Source: Ruminococcaceae bacterium UBA2656 (GTDB lineage Bacteria; Bacillota; Clostridia; Oscillospirales; Acutalibacteraceae). Taken from it: DNA of 50,881 nt. A program made the position numbers and the translations under genes. Below, piece after piece: positions 17,125 to 25,345 of the stretch (position 1 is the first letter of the stretch; each line of letters opens with the position of its first letter). The stretch is taken from contig DENA01000015.1 of assembly GCA_002359465.1 (NCBI GenBank), forward strand, positions 76,913-127,793, written 5' to 3'. The notes below the pieces were generated by a model. That model was not told the origin of the DNA. It ran no database searches and saw only the letters and a list, made by a program, of their open reading frames with translations.

Positions 17125-17388
17125 TCAGTCGGAAAGGTTCTGTAAAAAATTAATCACCTTCGGGCCCGCCGTCTGTTCGTCAGAGCCTTTTACCTGCACC
17201 AGAAGCTTTGTGCCCTGATAAACGCCTCCGCTCAAAATACTTAAAATACTTTTTGCATTGATTTCTTCATTTTTATCGGTTTTCAGGATAATATCGCTGC
17301 TGATGTTTTTACAAAACTCCACCAATTCCGATGCCGGACGTGCATGCAGCCCCGTTTTATTATTGATTACAACTTCTTTTTGATACAT
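17125..17388 (-). CDS. ptsH: Phosphocarrier protein HPr
   Basis: At 87 residues it is the usual length. His15 lies in TGLHARPA, the site phosphorylated by Enzyme I. The regulatory serine is Ser47 in NAKSILSILSGG, the HPr-kinase site used for catabolite control in Firmicutes. It is the first gene of the PTS regulon and has GGAGGG upstream. The same transcript should encode the activator, Enzyme I and the substrate-specific subunits. Whether the genome has another HPr cannot be seen here. Confidence 0.95.
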   Translation of the reverse strand: MYQKEVVINNKTGLHARPASELVEFCKNISSDIILKTDKNEEINAKSILSILSGGVYQGTKLLVQVKGSDEQTAGPKVINFLQNLSD

Positions 17389-17443
17389 TTTTTTCTCCCT
17401 CCAAGGCTTTGTCTTTTTGTAAGTTTACTATATTAAATATTTT

Positions 17444-17473
17444 ATTGTATGTAGCTTAGCATATATTGTTCAA
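17444..17473 (-). promoter_or_regulatory. Putative promoter of the HPr-led PTS operon
   Basis: On the minus strand, TTGAAC (17468-17473), an 18-base spacer and TACAAT (17444-17449), about 55 bases before the HPr start. The match is moderate, as expected for an activator-dependent promoter. I see no clear cre site in this 275-base gap. Confidence 0.45.
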
Positions 17474-17624
17474 ATTGACTATTACCAAAAACATTCATGG
17501 CCGCGCAGGGAATCTGTGCAAAGAATTGTTTTTTTCATCGTTTCCCGCACAATTTTTTGCACTGACAAATCTGAGATGAAATTATCTAAAGCTTTCCCTT
17601 TTATGATCTTCATTTTATGGTATG

Positions 17625-17653
17625 AAAAAAGCACCCTCGAAAGGGTGCTTTTT
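17625..17653. terminator. Terminator of the LacI regulator gene
   Basis: Stem GCACCCT/AGGGTGC (17631-17637 and 17642-17648) with a 4-base CGAA loop is flanked by A6 on the left and T5 on the right, so it can work on both strands. On the minus strand it closes the maltodextrin operon 12 bases after the lacI-type stop codon. Confidence 0.9.
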
Positions 17654-17663
17654 GCGAACGATT

Positions 17664-18695
17664 TTATAAAATATGTTTGGTGGATTCCCGAACCACTAAT
17701 TCCGCCGGAAAAATCTTATGCTGCGGCGGCGCTTTTTTCTGGATCAGATCAAAAAGGATTTTAATCGTTTCTCTCGCAATTTGCTCCACAGGCTGCCGGA
17801 TGGTTGTAATGGAAGGGTTATAGTAGAACGCGATATCAAGCCCGTCGAAGCCGGCAACCGAATAATCCTCCGGAATTCTTTTTCCGGATTCCAAAATTGC
17901 CTTGCACGCACCGACCGCCAGGCTGTCTGATATTGCATAAACCGCGGTAAATTCTTCTTGGGACTGCAAAAGCTCTTTCGTGACCACATACCCGTTTTCC
18001 ATGGTATAGCTTTCAATATTTTCTTTCATACAGCGGACTAAGTTTTCCTTTACCTCCAGCCCGTGGTCTTCCAATGCTTTCTTGTACCCCTCGTACCGTA
18101 ATTTGCCAATGCTTTCATCTTCCATGGATGCGGTGATGATGGCTATTTTTTTATGACCGAGGCCGAGCAGATAATCCACCATCTTATAGCTTTCCTGAAA
18201 GTCGTCAACGGATACGGAAGAGTAGTTGTTTTGATCTACCCCGGCAGTCATTCCGATCGTACTCAAAACAAAGGGAACGGTCAACTGGTCCAGCTTTTCT
18301 TGGGAATGTGAAAAGTACCCGCCTAAAAATACAATCCCTTTTAGGCGCTTTTCTTTTTCTATTTCAATCGCCACATCAATTTCATCCTGATTTTCATCTA
18401 CACGCTGTAAAATGTAAGAATACTTGCGCCTTTTTGTTTCCTTTTCAAACACCTGCAGCATCCGGTTAAAAAACGGGTTGGTGATTCCCTTGATTAAAAC
18501 CGCTATCGTTTTTGAAGCGGAGCGCTTCAGATTTCTCGCGCTGTTATTGGGAACGTAATGGTTTTCCCTGATCACCTGCAAAATCATTTCTTTCGTTGCT
18601 TCACTGATATCAGGGTGATTGTTAATGGCCCTTGAAACGGTGGTAACACCAACTCCACACATTCTTGCAACATCTTTAATTGTTATCGTGTCCAT
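17664..18695 (-). CDS. LacI-family transcriptional regulator of the maltodextrin operon (MalR-like)
   Basis: The protein has 343 residues. Residues 3-50 are the LacI HTH and hinge (ITIKDVARMCGVGVTTVSRAINNHPDI and NSARNLKR). The rest is a periplasmic-binding-like effector domain ending in SITTIRQPVEQIARETIKIL. It is last in the operon after malQ (96 bases), an arrangement common for local maltose repressors. Two tandem sites of the CG-centred LacI/CcpA type lie just downstream of the operon promoter and are its likely targets. The effector would be maltose or a maltodextrin. CcpA itself is less likely because of the operon context. Confidence 0.9.
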   Translation of the reverse strand: MDTITIKDVARMCGVGVTTVSRAINNHPDISEATKEMILQVIRENHYVPNNSARNLKRSASKTIAVLIKGITNPFFNRMLQVFEKETKRRKYSYILQRVDENQDEIDVAIEIEKEKRLKGIVFLGGYFSHSQEKLDQLTVPFVLSTIGMTAGVDQNNYSSVSVDDFQESYKMVDYLLGLGHKKIAIITASMEDESIGKLRYEGYKKALEDHGLEVKENLVRCMKENIESYTMENGYVVTKELLQSQEEFTAVYAISDSLAVGACKAILESGKRIPEDYSVAGFDGLDIAFYYNPSITTIRQPVEQIARETIKILFDLIQKKAPPQHKIFPAELVVRESTKHIL

Positions 18696-18791
18696 AACTA
18701 TTCTCCCTTTTGACCTGTGAAATAGCGAATTTTTCTGAATATAATAAATATAGCAATTAAATCCGTAAAATGCAATGAATACTGCGCTGAT

Positions 18792-20282
18792 TTATTTTCT
18801 GCCGTATAATTCGGTAAACCTGGCCATTTTGCTCAAAAGCTCCTCGGTTATTTCGCCGTTCAGCAGCCTCCATTTCCAGTTGTTGCCCAAAGTAGACGGC
18901 TGATTCATTCTGGCTTCTGTCCCAAGCCCCAAATAATCCTGAATCGGAATAATCGCGAGGCACGCGACGCTGCTCAGCGCCAAGCGTATAAAGTCCCAGT
19001 GAATATCTTCCAGCGCCGTTTTATCGTTGACCATATACTCAACCGACAGCATTCTATCTTCGGGAACGATACTTTGGTACCAGCCCTTAATTGTATCATT
19101 GTCGTGCGTCCCTGTGTAAACCACGCAGTTACGGTCATAGTTGTGCGGCAGATAATCACTTTTTTCTCTGGAATCAAAGGCGAATTCCAAAACCTTCATG
19201 CCCGGGTAACCGGTATCTCTCACCAGCTTGCGCACACTGTCCGTTATATATCCCAAGTCTTCGGCAATGATATTCATGGCGCCCAGTTTTTTGCTCAGCG
19301 TTTGGAACAAGTCCGCCCCCGGCCCCTTTTCCCAATGGCCGTTTTCGGCAGTAAGTGCGCCGAACGGGATGGAATAATATTCATCCAACCCGCGGAAATG
19401 GTCCACGCGCACCCAATCATACAACTCGAAGCAGTAGGAGATGCGCTGAGTCCACCATGCGTACGAAGTATTTTTATGATACACCCAATTATAAAGCGGA
19501 TTTCCCCAAAGCTTGCCTGTCACGGCAAAGCCGCCCGGCGGGCAGCCCGCCACTGCCACCGGATTTTCGAATTGATCGAACTGGTACAATTCCGGATGCG
19601 ACCAGCTGTCCGCACTGTCGAAAGCTACATAAATCGGGATATCCCCGATAATCTGTATTCCATTATGGTTGGCATATTCTTTTAACTTTTTCCACTGTTT
19701 TGCAAATATATATTGTATAAATTTATAAAATTGAATTTCACTTTCAAGCTGACGCACATACTTTTCCAAGGCATCCGGACGTCTCAGCCGGATGTCCTCA
19801 TCCCATTGATTCCAGCTGACCTCACCAAAGTAATGCTTTACGGACATATACAGCGCGTAATCGTTCAGCCAATACGCATTGCCCAATTCAAAAGCTTTAT
19901 AGGATTCGTCTTCGTTAATCCGGCTTCTGTCATAAGCCTTTTTTAGCAGCTTAAATCTGGCGCGATAGATTTTTTCATAATCGACGTAACGCGGATTATC
20001 CCCAAAATCATATGCTTCACATTCCGCTGCTTCAAGAAGTCCTGTTTCCACCAAGCCATCTGGATCAATAAAATAAGGATTGCCCGCAAAGGTAGAAAAC
20101 GACTGATAAGGAGAATCACCGTAACCCGTTGGTCCAAGCGGAAGAATCTGCCAATAGCTCTGTCCGCTTTTTTTCAACTGATCTACAAATGTATAAGCCT
20201 CTTTTGAAAAGCACCCTATTCCATATTTTGACGGCAGACTGAATATGGGCATCAGAATCCCGCTTGCTCTCATCTTCATCAT
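18792..20282 (-). CDS. malQ: 4-alpha-glucanotransferase (amylomaltase, GH77)
   Basis: The protein has 496 residues, normal for the short bacterial MalQ form. It opens with SGILMPIFSLPSKYGIGCFS. It has the substrate-binding run GPTGYGDSPYQSFSTFAGNP and the nucleophile Asp in WVRVDHFRGLDEYY. The acid/base Glu is in IIAEDLGYIT, and the third acid is in YTGTHDNDTIKGWY. It transfers glucan segments between maltodextrins in the cytoplasm, releasing glucose. The start codon overlaps the stop of the upstream permease by four bases (ATGA), so translation is coupled. It processes the oligosaccharides brought in by the ABC transporter encoded before it. Confidence 0.96.
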   Translation of the reverse strand: MMKMRASGILMPIFSLPSKYGIGCFSKEAYTFVDQLKKSGQSYWQILPLGPTGYGDSPYQSFSTFAGNPYFIDPDGLVETGLLEAAECEAYDFGDNPRYVDYEKIYRARFKLLKKAYDRSRINEDESYKAFELGNAYWLNDYALYMSVKHYFGEVSWNQWDEDIRLRRPDALEKYVRQLESEIQFYKFIQYIFAKQWKKLKEYANHNGIQIIGDIPIYVAFDSADSWSHPELYQFDQFENPVAVAGCPPGGFAVTGKLWGNPLYNWVYHKNTSYAWWTQRISYCFELYDWVRVDHFRGLDEYYSIPFGALTAENGHWEKGPGADLFQTLSKKLGAMNIIAEDLGYITDSVRKLVRDTGYPGMKVLEFAFDSREKSDYLPHNYDRNCVVYTGTHDNDTIKGWYQSIVPEDRMLSVEYMVNDKTALEDIHWDFIRLALSSVACLAIIPIQDYLGLGTEARMNQPSTLGNNWKWRLLNGEITEELLSKMARFTELYGRK

Positions 20283-21115
20283 CCTTTAACAGCCCCCGCT
20301 ACCGCACCCTTGATAATGTATTTTTGGCAGGACAGGTAGAAAATAACGACCGGCAGAATCGCCAGCACCAGCATTGCCATCATCGCGCCCATATCCTGAG
20401 AGCCGTATCCGCCCCTCAGGTACTGCACAGCGATCGGAATCGTCTTATAGTTGCTGCCGATTACAAGATACGGAAGCAGATAGTCATTCCAAACCCACAT
20501 GGCATTCAGAATAGCGACCGTAATGGCAGCCGGCTTGAGGATGGGAAATACAATCAGGAAGAATGTCTGAATGGGGCTGCAGCCGTCAATGGTCGCGGCC
20601 TCTTCAATATTCAGCGGGATTCCCTTTACAAATCCGCTGAATATAAATACCGAAAGACCCGTGCCGAAGCCCAGATAAATCACGATGATTCCAACGGGAT
20701 TATCCAGGTGAAGGATATTCGCCATTTTTGACATGGTGAACATAACCATCTGGAACGGCACAATCATGGAAAACAGGAACAGGTAGTACAGCACAGAATT
20801 GAATCTTGATTTTACACGCGTAATATACCATGCCGTCATGGACGTAAACAGTACAATGACCACGACTGAACAGACGGTAATGAACAGCGAATAACCGAAT
20901 GCCTGTATAAATCCGGTTTTCTGGATTCCATTGACATAATTGGTTATGCTTGCGAACGTCTCGCCGTTCGGCAGGTCAAAAGGCGTGTCAACGATGAAAA
21001 ACCTGCCCTTAAAGGAATTCATTAGCACGATTAAAATCGGCGCCAAAAACACAATGGAGAGAACAAGCAGTAAAATAAATAAAAAATTGTCGCGAAGCTG
21101 CGCTTTTGCTTTCAT
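20279..21115 (-). CDS. Maltodextrin ABC transporter permease, MalG type
   Basis: The protein has 278 residues and six hydrophobic segments. The ATPase-contact EAA loop reads EEAATIDGCSPIQTFFLIVFPILKP near residue 180. The sequence ends GAVAGAVKG, as is usual for CUT1 second permeases. It starts one base inside the stop of the MalF-type gene and ends overlapping malQ. An MsmX-like shared ATPase is probably encoded elsewhere, because no ATPase gene is in this operon. The sugar specificity is inferred from malQ and the LacI regulator. Confidence 0.9.
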   Translation of the reverse strand: MKAKAQLRDNFLFILLLVLSIVFLAPILIVLMNSFKGRFFIVDTPFDLPNGETFASITNYVNGIQKTGFIQAFGYSLFITVCSVVVIVLFTSMTAWYITRVKSRFNSVLYYLFLFSMIVPFQMVMFTMSKMANILHLDNPVGIIVIYLGFGTGLSVFIFSGFVKGIPLNIEEAATIDGCSPIQTFFLIVFPILKPAAITVAILNAMWVWNDYLLPYLVIGSNYKTIPIAVQYLRGGYGSQDMGAMMAMLVLAILPVVIFYLSCQKYIIKGAVAGAVKG

Positions 21116-21960
21116 CAGTTTTCAACCTCCCTGCTTCTTGTCAGGCGAATCTGCACCAGTGCAATCAGTGCAACAATAATAAAGAACACCACTGCCTTTG
21201 CCTGGCCTACGCCCTCATACCCCATACGGCCGTAGAAGGTGTTGTAGATGTCTAGCGCAAGCATGGCGGAACTGTTGCCGGGCGCGCCGGCGGTCAAAGC
21301 GAAATTTTGATCAAAGAGCTTGAAAGAATTCGTCAAGGTCAGAAAGGTGCAGATGGTGACGGACGGCATGACCATGGGAATCGTCACACTCTTTAAAGTC
21401 TGCCACGAATTTGCGCCGTCAATCTTTGAAGCTTCTATCAAATCCGAAGAAATGCTCTGGAGGCCGGCCACATAAATAATCATCATATACCCTATCATTT
21501 GCCAGTTCATCAATACAACAAGGCCCCAAAAGCCAAAACTTGCGTCGAAAGTAATATCCACACCAAACGTGGCCAGGACGCCGTTGATAATCAGCTGCCA
21601 TATGTAACCCAGTATAATGCCGCCGATCAGGTTCGGCATAAAGAACACGGTACGAAAAATATTGGTGCCGGGAATCTTGCGGGTGAGCAGCAAAGCGAGC
21701 GCAAATGCCAATACATTAATGAGCACCACGGAGACGATGGTAAATTTCACTGTGAAGACCAGCGTGTTAAGAAAATCCTGGTCGGAAGTAAACGCGCGTA
21801 TGTAATTGCTGAATCCTACCCAATGGGCGTCGTTCACCGTGGTGAATTTGGTGAACGAGAGATAGATGCCCATCAGGAACGGTATGAGGAATGCGATTAA
21901 AAACGCAAGTACCGTGGGCAGGGTGAAAAAAGCGAAATATTTTTTCATTGTCTTTTGCAT
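21115..21960 (-). CDS. Maltodextrin ABC transporter permease, MalF type
   Basis: The protein has 281 residues and six hydrophobic segments, without the large periplasmic insertion of enterobacterial MalF, which is normal in Firmicutes. The EAA loop is SDLIEASKIDGANSWQTLKSVTIPMVMPS near residue 185. It follows the binding-protein gene by 109 bases, a gap that holds a strong hairpin, and is coupled to the MalG-type gene by a one-base overlap (TGATG). Confidence 0.9.
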   Translation of the reverse strand: MQKTMKKYFAFFTLPTVLAFLIAFLIPFLMGIYLSFTKFTTVNDAHWVGFSNYIRAFTSDQDFLNTLVFTVKFTIVSVVLINVLAFALALLLTRKIPGTNIFRTVFFMPNLIGGIILGYIWQLIINGVLATFGVDITFDASFGFWGLVVLMNWQMIGYMMIIYVAGLQSISSDLIEASKIDGANSWQTLKSVTIPMVMPSVTICTFLTLTNSFKLFDQNFALTAGAPGNSSAMLALDIYNTFYGRMGYEGVGQAKAVVFFIIVALIALVQIRLTRSREVEN

Positions 21961-21983
21961 CGTTGTTTCTCCTTCTCAAATGA

Positions 21984-22023
21984 AAAATAGTGAGTGAGTC
22001 GTGAAAACTACACTCACTATTTT
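21984..22023 (-). repeat. Perfect intercistronic hairpin between the mal binding-protein and permease genes
   Basis: Arms of 13 bases (21984-21996 and 22011-22023, AAAATAGTGAGTG) enclose a 14-base loop. It lies 46 bases after the binding-protein stop. The A/T-rich base of the stem gives a short U-tract on the minus strand, so partial termination that keeps binding protein in excess is plausible. Confidence 0.72.
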
Positions 22024-22069
22024 CGGGAGTTATGAAAAAGGTTCTTGTATGACAAATGAGCTGTAAGCT

Positions 22070-23473
22070 TTATTTACCGCTTTCAGACTTCCACTGATCG
22101 ATAACCAGCTTCTTCACATCATCCCACTTTTTGGTGCCCTGCGCATACTGCAGCAGTGCCGCGCCAAAGTTATCCTTAAAGGTCTGGCTTGGGAATACGG
22201 TGAAGTTCCACGGAACATTGGTAAGGCTTGCGTTTCCCATATAGCGGAGCACTTCCTTAGCAAGCGGGTCGGTTGGTCTTTCGTTTTCCTTAAAGGTATC
22301 GAAAGGAGCGATGAATTTTAAATCGTTGGTAACAAACGCCTTGCCCTTGTCGCTGGTATAGAGCCATTTCAGGAAGTCTGTGGCCAGCTTCTGCTGGTCG
22401 GCGGACGCTTTTTTGTTGATGGCGAAGAAATTTTCCGTGCCGATACAGATCGATTGTTTCTCTTCGCCCTTTATGCCTGTATAAATGGGCATAAACTTAA
22501 TATCGCTCTCCTTGACAACATTTCCGTCAACCCCGGATATCTGGCTCCATGCCCAGTTTCCATTCTGCACCATTGCGGACCTGCCCAGTGCAAACTCCGC
22601 CATGGAATCGTCTACACTCTTACTGCCCAGCATTTTGGGGCTGGTGACAGAGTTATTTAAATAGAGGTCAAAGATATTTTTATAATTATCGGCATATTGG
22701 AATTTAATTTCACTGGTATCGCTGCTCTTCAGATCAATTTTGTTGTCTTTAAACTCATAGTAAACCGGAAGATTCGCAAGATGGGTCTGCCAGCGCCAAT
22801 CATCGCCCTTTTTAAGAGATGTGGAAGAGAACACGCCCTTAATGCCGAGCTTGCCTTTTTGCGCTGTCATATCCTCAACAACTTCCTTTAATTTTGCGAA
22901 GTTGTTGATCTCATCCATAGATTTTGCCTTTGCGCCGCTCAGCGCGAAATATTTCGTCATGATGGCATTGTTGTAAATAATGCCGTAGCCCTCAACAACA
23001 TAAGGAATCCCGTATACGCCGTCTCCATCGGTAACCGCCATGGTCTTATCGGTAAGGTGCTTATACAGCTCAGTATCCTTCAAATCTGCGCAATAATCCT
23101 TCCAGTTTGCATAGCCCTTGGGCCCGTTGATCTGGAAAAGCACCGGCGCGTCGGTTTTGGCCATTTCCGACTTCAAAGTCTGTTCGTATGTACCGGACGC
23201 GGCAGTCACAACCTTCAGGGTAACCCCGGTTTCCGCTTTGTAGGCGTCTGCGATCTTTTTGTAGACATCGGCAATTTCAGGCTTAAAATTCAAGTAATAA
23301 ATTTCCCCCGATCCAGTTGCAGCCGTAGAAGCCGCCCCGGAAGGAGCCTCGGATGCCGGTGCCGCCGAAGCGGCTGTTGAAGATGACCCTGCCGCACCGC
23401 CGCAGCCAGCTGCCATGCTGATAATGGTGGCTGTCGCTAAAGTGAGCGCCAAAATTTTCTTAAACCTTTTCAT
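22070..23473 (-). CDS. Maltodextrin/sugar ABC transporter binding lipoprotein (SBP bac_1 family)
   Basis: About 467 residues from the ATG at 23473 (MKRFKKILALTLATATIISMAAGC), chosen because GAAAGAAGG lies 8 bases upstream; a TTG six codons earlier overlaps that site. The lipobox is MAAGC with Cys near residue 24, followed by a Ser/Ala linker. The mature part is a typical CUT1 sugar-binding protein (GVTLKVVTAASGTYEQTL, then ALGRSAMVQNGNWAWSQI and TDFLKWLYTSDKGKAFV). It is first in the operon and is exported and lipid-anchored. Maltodextrin as ligand is inferred from context. Confidence 0.9.
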   Translation of the reverse strand: MKRFKKILALTLATATIISMAAGCGGAAGSSSTAASAAPASEAPSGAASTAATGSGEIYYLNFKPEIADVYKKIADAYKAETGVTLKVVTAASGTYEQTLKSEMAKTDAPVLFQINGPKGYANWKDYCADLKDTELYKHLTDKTMAVTDGDGVYGIPYVVEGYGIIYNNAIMTKYFALSGAKAKSMDEINNFAKLKEVVEDMTAQKGKLGIKGVFSSTSLKKGDDWRWQTHLANLPVYYEFKDNKIDLKSSDTSEIKFQYADNYKNIFDLYLNNSVTSPKMLGSKSVDDSMAEFALGRSAMVQNGNWAWSQISGVDGNVVKESDIKFMPIYTGIKGEEKQSICIGTENFFAINKKASADQQKLATDFLKWLYTSDKGKAFVTNDLKFIAPFDTFKENERPTDPLAKEVLRYMGNASLTNVPWNFTVFPSQTFKDNFGAALLQYAQGTKKWDDVKKLVIDQWKSESGK

Positions 23474-23542
23474 ACCGTTTCCTTCTTTCAAATTTATAGC
23501 TGTTCAATTTCGAAATACGTTCCCGGATGAATACAACAATTT

Positions 23543-23580
23543 GGTATCGTTTTCGGTAAGCTTATCGGTAACGTTTTCAA
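23543..23580. promoter_or_regulatory. Tandem LacI/CcpA-type operators of the maltodextrin operon
   Basis: Two sites with a central CG pair read on the minus strand as TTGAAAACGTTACCG (23566-23580) and CCGAAAACGATACC (23543-23556). Both fit the LacI/GalR family half-site pattern and come close to the cre consensus. They lie just downstream of the -10 box, which suits repression by the LacI protein encoded at the end of the operon. Confidence 0.72.
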
Positions 23581-23588
23581 TTGCTTAT

Positions 23589-23617
23589 ATCATATCACAC
23601 CGTTCTATATTTTCCAA
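23589..23617 (-). promoter_or_regulatory. Sigma-A promoter of the maltodextrin operon
   Basis: On the minus strand TTGGAA (23612-23617), a 17-base spacer and TATGAT (23589-23594). The rest of this 328-base gap up to 23801 holds the YaaH leader, in which I could not identify a convincing sporulation promoter. Confidence 0.7.
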
Positions 23618-23801
23618 TAGGTTTTCCGAAAAAAATTAAACTTTTTTATCTATTATCATCAACATTCTATAGACTTATGCTCTTTTTGTGTTAGCTATCA
23701 TGGATTTCACCTATTCTGGGGTTGCATTTGCAGGGCCGGTTCAAATTTTTCACATACTTCAGTAAAGCAACATATATTATGAGATAAGAAGGTGGTGCGT
23801 T

Positions 23802-25226
23802 ATGTTTATTCATGTAGTCATGCAGGGGGAAACGCTTTGGCAAATTGCGAACAGATACAATGTGGCCATGTCGGAAATAGCAGCGGTCAACGAGCTTCCT
23901 AATCCCGACCGGCTTGTCATCGGCCAGGCTTTGGTCATTCCAAGTGAAGATCTGCTTTATACCGTGAAGCCCGGAGACACTTTATGGAATATTGCTCAAA
24001 CATATGGAACAACAGTGCAGGCAATCCTTCAGAATAATCAGATTGCGGATCCGGACAAACTGAATCCGGGTATGATATTGTATCTCCCGGCCCGCCGGCA
24101 CCGTGTTCAACCCGGAGAAACTCTGTGGGGAATCGCGCAAAGGTACGGCGTTTCGCTGCAGGCTCTCATGAAGGTTAACGGAATTTCCGATCCCAATCTG
24201 ATCGCTTCAGGAACCATATTGATTATTCCACACAGGCCGGGGCCTTTGATGAATGTGAACGGCTATATCTATTCCTACGGGGAAGATGCCGTTCCGATCG
24301 TCGGAGAAGACGGCAGATATCTGACATACCTCAGCCCGTTTGCTTATTTAATCAAAGAGGACGGAACCCTGCAGCCGATTGATGATGTACCCGCTATTCA
24401 AGCTGCTCAGGCAGAAAAAGTGATCCCCATGATGGCAATTACGAACTTTACGTCAACATCCCGTGGAGAAAACCTCGCGTCGATTGTGCTGAACAGTCAG
24501 CAGACTGTCGAACGCCTGCTGACCGAGATCATCCGCCTGATGAAAGAAAAAGAATATCAGGGATTAAATATCGATCTTGAAAATGTACTTCCCGCCGACC
24601 GTGAAGCATACAACCGTTTTCTTCAGCGCACGGTAGACCGTCTGCATCCGGAGGGCTTTTTTGTATCCACGGCGGTTGCGCCGAAAACATCCGGGCAGCA
24701 AGCCGGTTTGCTGTATGAAGCGCATGATTATGCGGCACACGGCAGGATCGTTGATTTCGTGATTCTGATGACTTATGAATGGGGATATCGAAAAGGACCG
24801 CCTCAGCCGATTTCCCCATTGGATCAAATTAAGCTGGTTCTTGACTATGCCGTCACGGTTATTCCGCGGGAGAAAATCTATTTTGGATTCCAGATTTATG
24901 CAAGAGATTGGCTGCTGCCCCATGTGGAAGGGCAGGAGGCCGAAACCGTCAGTTGTCAGGAGGCCATCGCAAGGGCTGCTCGGTACGGCACGGTTATTCA
25001 GTATGACTGGGTTGCCCAGGCGCCTTTTTTCCGGTATACGGACGATCAGGGAAGAGGGCACGAAGTATGGTTTGAAGATGCGCGCAGCGCTCAGGCGAAA
25101 TTCAATACAGTAAAAAATTATAACCTTGGCGGAATAAGCTATTGGGCTCTGGGATATCCGTTCCCTCAAAACTGGGTTCTGCTTGAGGATAACTTTACGA
25201 TAAATAAATTTCACTCACCCACATAA
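23802..25226 (+). CDS. Spore germination/cortex hydrolase: three LysM domains plus GH18 (YaaH/SleL-like)
   Basis: The protein has 474 residues. Three LysM repeats are clear at about 3-47, 52-96 and 99-144 (GETLWQIANRYNV, GDTLWNIAQTYG, GETLWGIAQRYGV). The GH18 domain covers about 150-470, with catalytic Glu260 and Asp258 in GLNIDLENV. The order matches YaaH/SleL, an N-acetylglucosaminidase that works on cortex muropeptides during germination. It has two LysM repeats in Bacillus, so three is one more than usual. No signal peptide is present, as in SleL, which is loaded into the spore. It is a plus-strand single gene with AAGGTGG before the ATG. It supports a spore-forming host. Confidence 0.9.
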   Translation: MFIHVVMQGETLWQIANRYNVAMSEIAAVNELPNPDRLVIGQALVIPSEDLLYTVKPGDTLWNIAQTYGTTVQAILQNNQIADPDKLNPGMILYLPARRHRVQPGETLWGIAQRYGVSLQALMKVNGISDPNLIASGTILIIPHRPGPLMNVNGYIYSYGEDAVPIVGEDGRYLTYLSPFAYLIKEDGTLQPIDDVPAIQAAQAEKVIPMMAITNFTSTSRGENLASIVLNSQQTVERLLTEIIRLMKEKEYQGLNIDLENVLPADREAYNRFLQRTVDRLHPEGFFVSTAVAPKTSGQQAGLLYEAHDYAAHGRIVDFVILMTYEWGYRKGPPQPISPLDQIKLVLDYAVTVIPREKIYFGFQIYARDWLLPHVEGQEAETVSCQEAIARAARYGTVIQYDWVAQAPFFRYTDDQGRGHEVWFEDARSAQAKFNTVKNYNLGGISYWALGYPFPQNWVLLEDNFTINKFHSPT

Positions 25227-25345
25227 CCCCCCTTCCGCCGCTATCCCTGAGCAAGCATACCGGAAATTCCCTCTATAGCAGCAAAAAGGGCTCGGATACG
25301 TGGTTTCCAACATTCGAAACGCCGCATAATCGCGGCATGATGAGA

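Noticed and set aside
23640..23801. Sporulation sigma-G or sigma-E promoter before the YaaH-like gene
   Set aside because: Sequences such as CATACTT and CATATATTA occur, but no -35 partner at the right spacing could be defended.
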